NCBI RefSeq assembly: GCF_023238445.1
Contig: NZ_CP096658.1
Span: forward strand, 2,542,001-2,606,000
Direction of reading: 5' to 3'
From: Halorussus gelatinilyticus
Lineage (GTDB): Archaea > Halobacteriota > Halobacteria > Halobacteriales > Haladaptataceae
DNA length: 64,000 nucleotides
The position numbers were made by a program, and so were the translations under genes. The notes beneath the pieces were generated by a model, which saw nothing but the letters and a program-made list of their open reading frames with translations, was not told where the DNA came from and did not search any database. Positions 51,617-60,189 of this stretch are shown one piece after another. The number at the start of each line of letters is the position of its first letter. The first letter of the stretch is position 1.

Positions 51617-51957
51617 AACCGATTCGTTCTCTCCGTTCGCTACCTCGCCAGCCGACGGCTTCCGCTCGGTGGAAGGTACGCCGCTCCGTTCGGTGGCCGG
51701 TGCTCTCCTCCGTGGACGCGCCGCGAGCGCGGCGCGTCCGTGCGAGCAACTTTGCCGAGGCCGGCAGTGTCGTGAGCGGTCTACTGGCCGGTCCGGGTCG
51801 GAGTGCGACGGTCGGTCGTTGTCGCGCCGTGCAGGTACCACCTCCGGGAACCACTACGGAGTCGCTTCGGGGGTCGTCGGCCGCCGCGGTCGGTCCCGCC
51901 GCGAGGACCGACGACTCGCTACCCGGTGGAGAGAGGACTGGAAAAAAGCGGCCGCGC
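51617..51957. other. Non-coding interval between convergent genes, with a strong hairpin
   Basis: No credible frame. At 51715-51738 there is a perfect hairpin: GACGCGCCGC, loop GAGC, GCGGCGCGTC. It may end the bc operon transcript, although no T-run follows. The rest is GC-rich with no other structure I can defend. Confidence 0.45.
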
Positions 51958-52398
51958 TCAGATGATGGCGTTCCAGAGCGGTTCGATGACGAAGAAGATG
52001 CTGAGATAGCCCGCGTAGAGGAACACGATGACCGAGGCGGTCATCGCACCCTTCGGACTCGACAGTTTCTCGTCGCTCCGGAGTTCGACCTCGCGAGCCT
52101 CGAACTCGAAGAAGTCCGTGACGAACAGGCCGAGGACGAGCGTCGAGAGGACCATCCCGGCGTGGTGGTGGAGACTCAGCAGGTAGAACGACGCGAGGAC
52201 GAGCGCGACGTTCGAGACCTCGTGGAGCCAGTTGCGACTCAGTTCCTCGTCGTGGTCGTCGCTCCGTGCCTGCTTGCGGTAGTCCCGGTACGCCCACCAG
52301 CGAGTCCCCATGTTGACCAACACGAGGGCGAACACCACGTACTCGATGACGTCCGCGAGAAGCGTGTCAATCGGTCCGAGCAGTGTCAGCGGTTGCAT
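51958..52398 (-). CDS. Polytopic membrane protein facing the bc cluster, function unknown
   Basis: 146 residues with four hydrophobic segments (about 10-32, 58-80, 85-100 and 118-140). A His-rich membrane-edge stretch LLSLHHHAGMVLSTLVLG and NWLHEVSNVALV might hold haem or metal. It is convergent with the bc operon. No family known to me. Confidence 0.65.
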   Translation of the reverse strand: MQPLTLLGPIDTLLADVIEYVVFALVLVNMGTRWWAYRDYRKQARSDDHDEELSRNWLHEVSNVALVLASFYLLSLHHHAGMVLSTLVLGLFVTDFFEFEAREVELRSDEKLSSPKGAMTASVIVFLYAGYLSIFFVIEPLWNAII

Positions 52399-52443
52399 AC
52401 GTGATATTCGGAAAGCCGACGTATTATATCCTTTCCATTGGTG

Positions 52444-53211
52444 CTACGCCCGGTCGAAGAACGCGCGGCTCGCGGGCACCCGAACCAGCTCAACCCCGCC
52501 GTCCGCGACGACTTCGACGGTGGTGTGTGGCGGAACCGCGCGCACCTGCCGGTCGTCGAGCGACAGCGACACCTCGCTCTCGTCGCGTTCGACCGTCAAC
52601 TCGACCGGGCGCTCGGCCGACACGACCCACTGGTCGACGTTGACTGCGAACGGCGCGACCGGAACGACGCCGACGACGCCGGTGCCGGGTTCGAGAATCG
52701 GTCCGCCCGCATTCCGGCCGTAGCCGTGGCTTCCGGTCGGGGTCGAGACGACGACGCCGTCGGCGCGGAACCGCGAGACCAGTTCGCCGCGCGACCGGAC
52801 CGCGTACTCGGAGATGTGGGCGGGTTCGGTCGTCACGAGCGTCACGTCCGCCATCGCCGGGCCGACGCGCTCGCCGCCGACCGAGACCGACAGGACCGTC
52901 CTCCGGACGGTCTCGAACTCGTCGGCAAGGAGCGCCTCGACCGCCACGGCGGCGTCTTCGCGCTCGACGTCGCCGTAGCCCGGCCCGGCGTCGATGGGGA
53001 GGACCGGCACCCCGACGCGCTCGCGGACCAGCGAGAGGAGTGCGGTCTCGCCGACCGCGACGACCGCCGCGGGGTCGGCCGCGAGGACCTCGCTCGCCGG
53101 GCCGCGAATCGCGTCGGTCTCGGCCGCTTCGCGCACGTCGTCGGCGAGCGCGTCGTCGCCCACGATGCCGAGCGCGTCGGTTCCGACCGCCTCGTCGTTC
53201 GCGCTACCCAT
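52444..53211 (-). CDS. NAD kinase-like protein lacking the GGDG motif
   Basis: 255 residues. The C-terminal half is NADK-like: DGVVVSTPTGSHGYGRNAGG corresponds to the NAD-binding DGxxxSTPTGSxAY motif, and VVPVAPFAVNVDQWVV follows as in the family. Where NAD kinases have GGDGT this protein reads VAVGETALL, so the phosphate-transfer aspartate is missing. It may be an inactive or regulatory paralogue or have another nucleotide substrate. ATG 53211 is chosen because the frame upstream is not protein-like. A true NADK is presumably elsewhere in the genome. Confidence 0.7.
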   Translation of the reverse strand: MGSANDEAVGTDALGIVGDDALADDVREAAETDAIRGPASEVLAADPAAVVAVGETALLSLVRERVGVPVLPIDAGPGYGDVEREDAAVAVEALLADEFETVRRTVLSVSVGGERVGPAMADVTLVTTEPAHISEYAVRSRGELVSRFRADGVVVSTPTGSHGYGRNAGGPILEPGTGVVGVVPVAPFAVNVDQWVVSAERPVELTVERDESEVSLSLDDRQVRAVPPHTTVEVVADGGVELVRVPASRAFFDRA

Positions 53212-53410
53212 TGGCCGCCACTTAGTCGCCATCGGTGAAAAGGCTACGGAGTCCGCGACGCGGCGACGTTCGTCGGCGTGGTCGTGGGCCGACGAGCGGG
53301 CTCGCTGGTCGGCGTCCACTGGGAATCACGGAAGTAGGATTCTCTGAGAACAAGAGATGTAGTTTGGAAACAGCCCGACCGGCCTTAGCAGAAGATGAAT
53401 CGGGTCGAAT

Positions 53411-54721
53411 TCACTCGTCGTACGGCCAGTCACCGATAATCTTCATCCCCGCGGCTTGGTCTTCGTCTTCCAGCGCCGCGGCGATTTCCTCGGGGTCCTT
53501 GCGCGCGACGTCGAGATCGTCGCCCGCGAGGCGGACGGTGAGTTCGGTCAGCAGGACCGCCTGCTCGCGGAGGTCACGGACCTCCAACTTGTCGAGCGTG
53601 TCGGCGTAGGTGTGGCCCCAGCCGCGGCCCTCGTCGCCGGTCTCACTCATGACGTGGTAGCCCGGCACGCCCCACTGGACGTAGGGCCAGTGGTCGCTGT
53701 GCGGGCCTTGCTCCGGGATGGTCTTCACGGGGTGGCCGAAATCCTCGCCCACCGCCTCGGCCGCGGCGTCGAGCGCGTCGAAGCCGTGGGTGTGGAAGGT
53801 GAGCGTCCGCCCGCGGACCACGCCGTCGTTGTTCACGATTGCCTTGACGGAATCGAGGTCGCGCTCGTCGGCGTCCACGCCGGAACCGACCAGACCGACC
53901 TCCTCGGCACCGTAGGCGACGAAGTGGACCTTGGTGTCGAGTTCGTCCTCGCGCGCGGCGAGCGCCTTCGCCATCTCGACTATCGTGGCGGTTCCCGCAC
54001 CGTTGTCCATGGCTCCTTCGGCGATGTCGTGAGCGTCCACGTGGCTGGTCACGAGGACCGCCTCGTCGGTGTCCGGACCTAACTCGGCGTGGACGTTCTG
54101 GCTCGTCGCGTCGTAGACGTCCGCTTCGACCGACACCTCGACTTCTTCGCCCTCCCAGCGCCGCGCGAGTCGGGAACCGACCTCCTTGCTGACGCCGACC
54201 GCTGGAACGTCGCCGATGGGGTCCTCGCTGGTCCCGACGCTCCCGGTCGGCGGGAGACAGCCCTCGACGTGGTTCCGGAAGACGAACGCGGCCGCGCCGC
54301 CCTCGACCGCGTAGTAGTACTTCTCGCGCCGGTGGATGAACCGGTCGTAGTAGCCCGGGACGTTCGAGGCGACCATCACGACCTTCCCCTCGACGTCGGT
54401 CTCCTCGAAGTCGCTCGGCAGGCCGTACCCCAAATCGACGAGATCGCCCGTCGCGCTCGCGTCCGGACTCCGCGGGAGCGCGATGGACTCCTGTGCGGTA
54501 TCGCCAGCGCGGATTTCGCTATCGCCGCGAGTCCAGCCCTGCACGTCGAACGTTTCGAGCCGCGCGTTCCGCGCGCCGGCGTCGGCGAGCGCGTCGCGCG
54601 TGCGCTCGGCCGCTTCGCGCTCGCCCTCGCTCCCGGCCATCCGGTCGCCGATGTCCACGAGCGTCTCCAGGTGGTTCCAACCGGTCTCGCTGGTGAACGT
54701 CTCGCCGATCCACTGTGTCAT
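53411..54721 (-). CDS. M28 family metallopeptidase with PA-type insertion
   Basis: 436 residues. Zinc ligands follow the M28 order: H-x-D in TSHVDAHDIAEGAMDNGAGT, Glu-Glu in AYGAEEVGLVGS, Asp in IVNNDGVV and the last His in GHTYADTLDKLE. The middle part (residues about 110-190, VEGKVVMVASNVPGYYD) looks like a protease-associated domain. No signal peptide is visible, so it may be cytoplasmic. Likely an aminopeptidase. A TATA-like ACTTACG lies about 35 nt upstream. Confidence 0.85.
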   Translation of the reverse strand: MTQWIGETFTSETGWNHLETLVDIGDRMAGSEGEREAAERTRDALADAGARNARLETFDVQGWTRGDSEIRAGDTAQESIALPRSPDASATGDLVDLGYGLPSDFEETDVEGKVVMVASNVPGYYDRFIHRREKYYYAVEGGAAAFVFRNHVEGCLPPTGSVGTSEDPIGDVPAVGVSKEVGSRLARRWEGEEVEVSVEADVYDATSQNVHAELGPDTDEAVLVTSHVDAHDIAEGAMDNGAGTATIVEMAKALAAREDELDTKVHFVAYGAEEVGLVGSGVDADERDLDSVKAIVNNDGVVRGRTLTFHTHGFDALDAAAEAVGEDFGHPVKTIPEQGPHSDHWPYVQWGVPGYHVMSETGDEGRGWGHTYADTLDKLEVRDLREQAVLLTELTVRLAGDDLDVARKDPEEIAAALEDEDQAAGMKIIGDWPYDE

Positions 54722-54828
54722 ACTATCACATGAATGCTCGCCGAGCGTAAGTTTTTCGAATCGAAAACTCCGACGATTCTTCACTTCGCACCTGGATTCG
54801 CGCGACCCTCACGAAACAATTACAAGTT

Positions 54829-54887
54829 CGCTTATAAACGGAGCGACCGATTTTCGACATTTTGGTCGCCCAACAATACTTTATAAC
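54829..54887 (+). promoter_or_regulatory. Two TATA-like boxes before the E1-alpha gene
   Basis: CGCTTATAAACGG (about 54828-54840) and ACTTTATAACG (about 54878-54888) lie about 85 and 35 nt before the ATG. The nearer fits the usual promoter distance; the farther could serve a second start or the opposite strand. Confidence 0.45.
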
Positions 54888-54920
54888 GCTGGGCGGTGAT
54901 TCTCCCATAGACAGTCGGTG

Positions 54921-56000
54921 ATGAATGATATGGCAATACAGGCTCCCGACATGACCCGCGTCGTCGCTCCGGACGGTACCATCGACGAACGAATCGACCC
55001 GGACCTCTCGGAGTCGGCAGTAATCGACCTCTACCGGCTACAGGTACTCGCCCGGACGTTCGACGAGAAAGCCGTCAAACTCCACCGACAGGGCCGTATC
55101 GGAACCTACGCACCGCTTCAGGGCCAAGAGGCCGCGCAGGTCGGCGCGGCGTACGCGCTCGCGGAGTCGGACTACTGCTTCCCGACGTATCGGGACCACG
55201 CGATGTATCTCACCCGGGGTCTCGACCTGGAAGACGTGCTGGTCTACCTACTCGGCGAGGGCAACTACGTGGACCGCGAGGACCCCGAAACGCTCCGGAC
55301 GTTCCCGCCGACCATCCCCATCGCCACTCAACTCCCTCACGCGGTCGGGACGGGGATGGCCGCCGACTACCGTGGCGACGACTGCGCGACGCTGGTCAGT
55401 TTCGGCGACGGCGCGACCAGCGAGGGCGACTTCCACGAGGGGATGAACTTCGCCGGCGTGTTCGACGCGCCCACCGTCTTCTTCTGTCAGAACAACCAGT
55501 GGGCCATCTCGGTGCCGCGAGAGCGCCAGACCGCTTCGGCGACCATCGCTCAGAAGGCCCAAGCCTACGGCTTCGACGGCGTGCGAGTAGACGGCAACGA
55601 CGTGCTGGCGGTCTACGCCGCGGTCGAGGACGCGCTCGACGCCGCGAAGGCCGGCGAGGGACCGCGCCTCATCGAGGCGGTCACGTACCGGCAGGGCGCG
55701 CACACGACCACCGACGACCCGTCGAAGTACCGTGACGACGACGAGGTCGAGGAGTGGCGACGGAAAGACCCGGTCGAGCGCACCCGCGAGTACCTCGAAG
55801 ACGCCCACGACTGGTCGGAGACCGACGAGGAGAAGCTCCGCGAGTGGGCCGACGAGCGCGTCGTGGAGGCCGTGGCGAACGTCGAGGACCGGACGGGACT
55901 CGACGTGGACGCCATCTTCGAGTACGTCTACGCCGAGACGCCGGGCAAGCTCCGGCGGCAGCGTGAACAGGTCGTGGATAGTCCGGAAGTCGAACGGTAG
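54921..56000 (+). CDS. Thiamine-pyrophosphate E1 alpha subunit (2-oxoacid dehydrogenase), orphan
   Basis: 359 residues of the pyruvate / branched-chain 2-oxoacid dehydrogenase E1 alpha family. The TPP motif is SFGDGATSEGDFHEGMNFA with the closing FFCQNNQWAIS. QGRIGTYAPLQGQEAAQVGA is the usual N-terminal stretch, and the loop with YRQGAHTTTDDPSKYR is of the regulated-site type. No E1 beta, E2 or E3 gene is in the neighbourhood, although they normally form one operon. Start ATG at 54921; 54930 is possible. The end of the gene is repeated downstream. Confidence 0.88.
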   Translation: MNDMAIQAPDMTRVVAPDGTIDERIDPDLSESAVIDLYRLQVLARTFDEKAVKLHRQGRIGTYAPLQGQEAAQVGAAYALAESDYCFPTYRDHAMYLTRGLDLEDVLVYLLGEGNYVDREDPETLRTFPPTIPIATQLPHAVGTGMAADYRGDDCATLVSFGDGATSEGDFHEGMNFAGVFDAPTVFFCQNNQWAISVPRERQTASATIAQKAQAYGFDGVRVDGNDVLAVYAAVEDALDAAKAGEGPRLIEAVTYRQGAHTTTDDPSKYRDDDEVEEWRRKDPVERTREYLEDAHDWSETDEEKLREWADERVVEAVANVEDRTGLDVDAIFEYVYAETPGKLRRQREQVVDSPEVER

Positions 56001-56042
56001 TGAGACGACGGAGATGAAGTCCGGAAGTCGAACGATAGTGAG
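55980..56042 (+). repeat. Tandem repeat spanning the E1-alpha stop codon
   Basis: A 25-nt block beginning AGTCCGGAAGTCGAACG and running through TAG lies at 55980-56004 and again at 56018-56042 with a single difference (24 of 25). The first copy is the 3' end of the gene. A weaker third copy (GGGAGTCGAACCGAGTCG) lies near 56063, after a CGCCC-AA-GGGCG hairpin. Confidence 0.75.
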
Positions 56043-56128
56043 CAGTCTCGCCCAAGGGCGTCGGGAGTCGAACCGAGTCGCGGACGCGTTCAGGTGCCTT
56101 TTTACTATTCGACCCGCAACCCTACGGT

Positions 56129-56980
56129 ATGACAGTAGCGGACGATTCAGGAGAGGAGCACGGCCACCACCTCCCCGCCGTCGAGGACTGGCCTCGCGGC
56201 TTCGGCGAGGCGAGTTGGTGGCCCTTCGTCACCGCACTCGGCGGCGCGGGCATCTACGTCGGTGCCGCCCTGTTCCTGCTCGCAACGGGACAGCAACCGA
56301 TAGTAGACCCGATGCTCGGGCCGGTCGTGTTCGTCGGGGCGGTCGGTCTCTTCCTCGCGGGCCTGTACGGCTGGGTCTACCACGCCTTCGTCAAGGCGTT
56401 CTGGTCGAGCGACGGCCACGGCAGTAGCGGACTCAGATGGGGCATGGTGCTGTTCCTCGGGTCCGAGATAGCGACGTTCGGTGCCGGGTTCGTCTACTAC
56501 TTCTTCATCCGCGTCGGCACGTGGGGCACAGAGGAGTTCCCGGAACTGCTCGGGTCGCTGGTGCTCATCAACACCGCCCTGCTGGTCCTGTCGAGTTTCA
56601 CGCTCCACTGGGGCCACGTCGAACTCCGGAAGGGCAACCGCCGGAACTTCCTCGTCGGACTGGCCGCGACGCTCCTGCTCGGCATCGTCTTCATCGGCGG
56701 GCAGGTCTACGAGTACTACGAGTTCATCCAGCACGAGGGCTTCACGCTGGAGTCGGGCATCTTCGGTAGCGCGTTCTACGCCCTGACCGGCCTCCACGGC
56801 CTACACGTCTCGATGGGCGCGGTCCTCATCGCCATCGTGTTCATCCGCGCGCTCTACGGCCAGTACACCGCCGAGCGCCACACCTCGGTCACGACGGTCT
56901 CGATGTACTGGCACTTCGTGGACGCGGTCTGGATCTTCCTCGTCGTCGTGCTGTACGTCGGCGCGGAAGTCTCGCTGTAA
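56129..56980 (+). CDS. coxC: Cytochrome c oxidase subunit III
   Basis: 283 residues with seven hydrophobic segments. ASWWPFVTALGGAGIYVGAA opens it, the conserved Glu-containing stretch MVLFLGSEIATFGAGFVYYF marks COX III, and the end has GLHGLHVSMGAVLIAI and MYWHFVDAVWIFLVVVLY, both signature parts of the family. It supports a haem-copper oxidase whose subunit I is not in the window. CTTTTTACTATTC about 25 nt upstream is the promoter. The nearest oxidase gene (coxB) is 2.3 kb away on the other strand. Confidence 0.92.
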   Translation: MTVADDSGEEHGHHLPAVEDWPRGFGEASWWPFVTALGGAGIYVGAALFLLATGQQPIVDPMLGPVVFVGAVGLFLAGLYGWVYHAFVKAFWSSDGHGSSGLRWGMVLFLGSEIATFGAGFVYYFFIRVGTWGTEEFPELLGSLVLINTALLVLSSFTLHWGHVELRKGNRRNFLVGLAATLLLGIVFIGGQVYEYYEFIQHEGFTLESGIFGSAFYALTGLHGLHVSMGAVLIAIVFIRALYGQYTAERHTSVTTVSMYWHFVDAVWIFLVVVLYVGAEVSL

Positions 56981-57011
56981 GCGGTCGCGCGTCGTCACGC
57001 GGCCTCGCCTT

Positions 57012-59144
57012 TCACTCGTTCGTTTTTCCGTCCATACCCAACTGCTCGTAGAGGAACGTCCACCGGTCGGTCTGCTCGGCGACGACCGTCTCGGCCGACG
57101 CGCCGCCGCCGTGACCGGCGTCGCTCGTCGTCCGCAGGACGAAGGGACCGCCCTCGCCTTCGGCCTGCATCCGAGCGGTCATCTTCCGGGCGTGACCCGG
57201 GTGGACGCGGGTGTCCTCTGCACCGGTCGTGAACAGCACCGCCGGATACTCGACGCCCGACTCGACGTTGTGGTACGGCGAGTAGGCTCGCAGCGACTCG
57301 AAGGCCGACTCGTCGTCCGGGTCGCCGTACTCGGCGGTCCACGACGCGCCCATCCCGAACCGGTGGTACCGGAGCATGTCGAGTAGCGGCACCGAACAGA
57401 CCGCTGCGGCCCAGTGGTCGGGTCGCTGGGTCACGACCGCGCCGACCGAGAGGCCGCCGTTCGACCGCCCCGTGACCGCCAGTCTGTCGGAGTTCGTGTA
57501 CCCCGCCGAACGGAGGTACTCGCCGGCCGCCACGAAGTCGTCGAAGGTGCGCTGTTTGGTCGCGCCCGTCGCGGCCTCGTGCCACGCCTCGCCGTACTCG
57601 TGGCCGCCGCGCGCGCAGACCTGCGCGTACACGCCCCCGTCCGCGAGGAACGGCAGTCGGAAGCGGCCGAAACTCGGCGGTCTGCTCGACCGAAAGCCGC
57701 CGTAGCCGTGGAGTATCGTCGGATTGTCACCGTCCCGCTCGATTCCCTCGCGGTGGCAGACGAACACCGGGACTTCGACGCCGTCCGACGACTCCGCGAA
57801 GATCTGCCGGACGACCAACTCGTCGGGGATCGAACCGCCGTCCACTCCCGCCTCGACGCGCGCCAGTTCCCGACGGTCGCCCGACCGGAGGTCCGCCCGG
57901 ACCAGCGTGGGTGCGCGGTCGAACCCTTCGACCAGATAGAAGGCCGTCTCGGTCTCGGGGTCGGTTCGGAGCCTCGACACCGACGCGTTCTCGGGGACGG
58001 GGAGGTCACGGACGTGGCCGCCGTCGTGGTCGTACACCGCGAGGCGGGCACGGGCGTCAGCCGAGTACCGGGCGACGAGGTGGTCCGGCGTCGCGGCGAC
58101 CGACTGGAGGACCGCCTCGCGCTCGGGGAGAATCGTCTCGCACTCCGAAAGCGCGAGGTCCCCCGCGCGGAACTGCGCGAGCGAGCAGGCCAGCAGGCGC
58201 TTTCGCGGAGCCTCGTGGTCGGTCTGGACGAAGACGGTGTCCCCGCGGAAGACGGCGAACGTCTCGGCGTCGGTTCCGAGGACCGGCCGGAACGCGCCGT
58301 CACCCCGGACCGCCCAGTCGGTGCCCGAGGCGTCGTGGAACGCGACCGCGAGCGTCCCCGATTCGGGGTCGGTCCGGACCAGCGGCCAGCCTGCTCGGTC
58401 GTCGGGCGCGAGAAGCACCTCCTCGCGGGCGTCGAGTTCGTCCCGTCCGTCGGAATCGCGCCCTCCGAATCGCCAGTGACGCAGTTCCGTGTCGATGTCG
58501 CCGTCCGACGCGGGTTCGGTGCCGACGTAGAACAGGCCTTCGCCGTCGGCGTCCCACGCGACCGTGCCGGGACTCGTGGGGTCGTAGCCGACGAACGCGC
58601 GACTCACCCGCCCGCAGTCTCTTCGGACCGCGATTTCCTCGCCGTCGGGAACGCTCACGACGCGGATATCGACGCGCTCGTCGCCGCCCGCGACGCCGTA
58701 GGCGACCCGGTCGCCGTCGGGCGAGGGGAGGAACCACGACATCGACCGCGCGCCCGTCCGGTCGTCGGCTTCGACGTCGGCCCAGTCGTCCGGGTCCGCG
58801 AGGACTGCCTCGTCGTCGCCGGGCGACTCGCCGACGAGGAGTCGGGCGCGGTCGTCGCCGGACTCGCGGACGGTCCGGAAGTATCGCCCGTTCGCGGCTT
58901 CGACGGTGCCGTACTCGGGCACGTCGGCGAGGCCGTCCATCCGCGAACGGAGGCGCTCGCGGGTCGGCGAGTCCAGAATCGCGTCGGCGTACTCGTTCTG
59001 CGCGGCGGTCCACTCGCGGACGGTCGCGTCGTCGGCTTCCAGCCAGCGGTACGGGTCGGAGATTTCGGTTTCGTGGAACTCCTCGACGGTCTCGTCCCGG
59101 CGCGTCGCCGGCGGGTCGGGCGGCGAGTTCGGGGGCGTGGACAT
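57012..59144 (-). CDS. Prolyl oligopeptidase (S9A serine peptidase)
   Basis: 710 residues, the family length. The N-terminal part starts DETVEEFHETEISDPYRWLE and is followed by the beta-propeller. The catalytic Ser is in VTGRSNGGLSVGAV, the Asp in FTTGAEDTRVHPGHARKM and the His in TTSDAGHGGG. HGYGGFRSSRPPSF is the oxyanion-hole region. No signal sequence, so cytosolic; it cleaves after proline in short peptides. It separates coxC from coxB but has no link to respiration. Confidence 0.93.
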   Translation of the reverse strand: MSTPPNSPPDPPATRRDETVEEFHETEISDPYRWLEADDATVREWTAAQNEYADAILDSPTRERLRSRMDGLADVPEYGTVEAANGRYFRTVRESGDDRARLLVGESPGDDEAVLADPDDWADVEADDRTGARSMSWFLPSPDGDRVAYGVAGGDERVDIRVVSVPDGEEIAVRRDCGRVSRAFVGYDPTSPGTVAWDADGEGLFYVGTEPASDGDIDTELRHWRFGGRDSDGRDELDAREEVLLAPDDRAGWPLVRTDPESGTLAVAFHDASGTDWAVRGDGAFRPVLGTDAETFAVFRGDTVFVQTDHEAPRKRLLACSLAQFRAGDLALSECETILPEREAVLQSVAATPDHLVARYSADARARLAVYDHDGGHVRDLPVPENASVSRLRTDPETETAFYLVEGFDRAPTLVRADLRSGDRRELARVEAGVDGGSIPDELVVRQIFAESSDGVEVPVFVCHREGIERDGDNPTILHGYGGFRSSRPPSFGRFRLPFLADGGVYAQVCARGGHEYGEAWHEAATGATKQRTFDDFVAAGEYLRSAGYTNSDRLAVTGRSNGGLSVGAVVTQRPDHWAAAVCSVPLLDMLRYHRFGMGASWTAEYGDPDDESAFESLRAYSPYHNVESGVEYPAVLFTTGAEDTRVHPGHARKMTARMQAEGEGGPFVLRTTSDAGHGGGASAETVVAEQTDRWTFLYEQLGMDGKTNE

Positions 59145-59332
59145 ACCGCGAGGGTTCTGCGCTCCGTCGGAAAAATCCGGGGGTGGCGTGCGAGTCGTTC
59201 CCAGTCGCTACGCGAGGGCTACGCTGTCGGGACGGACGGATTTGGAACGCCGCCGGGAGAAAATAGCGAAAGTGAGAGGGTAGAAGAACCGGAGAGGGCG
59301 CGCGGAGGAAACTGGAAATCGAGCGGCAGAAA

Positions 59333-60055
59333 TCAGCTAGCCGTGCTGTTGCCCTGCTGTTGGTCCAGCCACTGCTGATACTCCTGCTGGGAGACGACTT
59401 CGACCTCGCCGAGCATCTTCGAGTGGCCGACGCCGCAGTACTCCGCACAGTAGAGCTGGTAGGTTCCAGTGTTGGTAATCTTCGTCTTGATGGTCTCGGT
59501 CTGGCCGGGGATGGCGTCCTGCTTCAAGCCGAGTTCCGGCACGTGGAACGCGTGGAGCCAGTCGGTGGAGGTGATATGTAGAAACACGTTCTGGCCTTTG
59601 GGGAGGACGAGCGTGCCCGTGGTCGAGACGTTCTCGCCCTGGTAGTTGAAGTTCCAGAGGTACTTCTGACCGACCACTTCGACTTCGACGGCCTGCTCGC
59701 TGGGCTGGTACTCGCCGCTGGCGTTCGAGACGTACTCGTTGGCCATCACGCCGTAGGAGGCGTAGCCGACGACCAGCAGGACCAGCGCGGTGGCGATGGT
59801 CCACGAGATTTCGAGGCGGCGGTTCTCCTTGGTTGGTTTGGGGTCGTCGTTCTTCCGGTACTTCCAGACGGTGTAGATGAGGATGCCCTCGACCAGCACC
59901 GTGATGGGAATCGCCATGTACATCAGTTGCGTGTTCAGCGACCGGATCAGCGACTCGGTTGTCGAGTCGTACCCCTGCGCCAGCGCCGGGTCGGCGAACA
60001 GGGCGAGCGCCGCGACCCCCAGTAGCGTTGCAAACGCTGTCCGCTTCTGTCTCAT
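59333..60055 (-). CDS. coxB: Cytochrome c oxidase subunit II (CuA type)
   Basis: 240 residues. A cleavable-looking signal (LLGVAALALFADPALAQG) is followed by two helices (about 48-66 and 88-106). The outer CuA domain has His in WLHAFHVPELG and C-x3-C with His and Met in YCAEYCGVGHSKMLGEV. The substrate-side donor is probably halocyanin. It is divergent from ctaB with a shared promoter region. GGTATTTATGAG lies about 30 nt before the ATG. Confidence 0.94.
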   Translation of the reverse strand: MRQKRTAFATLLGVAALALFADPALAQGYDSTTESLIRSLNTQLMYMAIPITVLVEGILIYTVWKYRKNDDPKPTKENRRLEISWTIATALVLLVVGYASYGVMANEYVSNASGEYQPSEQAVEVEVVGQKYLWNFNYQGENVSTTGTLVLPKGQNVFLHITSTDWLHAFHVPELGLKQDAIPGQTETIKTKITNTGTYQLYCAEYCGVGHSKMLGEVEVVSQQEYQQWLDQQQGNSTAS

Positions 60056-60189
60056 GCTGGTCGGGAATTAGGACGAGACTCATAAATACCTACTGACTTT
60101 CCCTGTCGGGCGTCGCCTTTCGCAGGGAACTCCGCTCGATTCGGTTCTTCTAAATACGACGAGTCCCCACTTTCGACAAGGAGATTCGC

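Noticed and set aside
57414-59378. Long antisense frame (654 codons) opposite the prolyl oligopeptidase, and similar ones opposite livM, gad and kdgA
   Set aside because: GC-rich third positions leave antisense frames open by chance. The products are rich in Arg, Gly, Val and His with no domain, while the sense strand has complete catalytic motifs.
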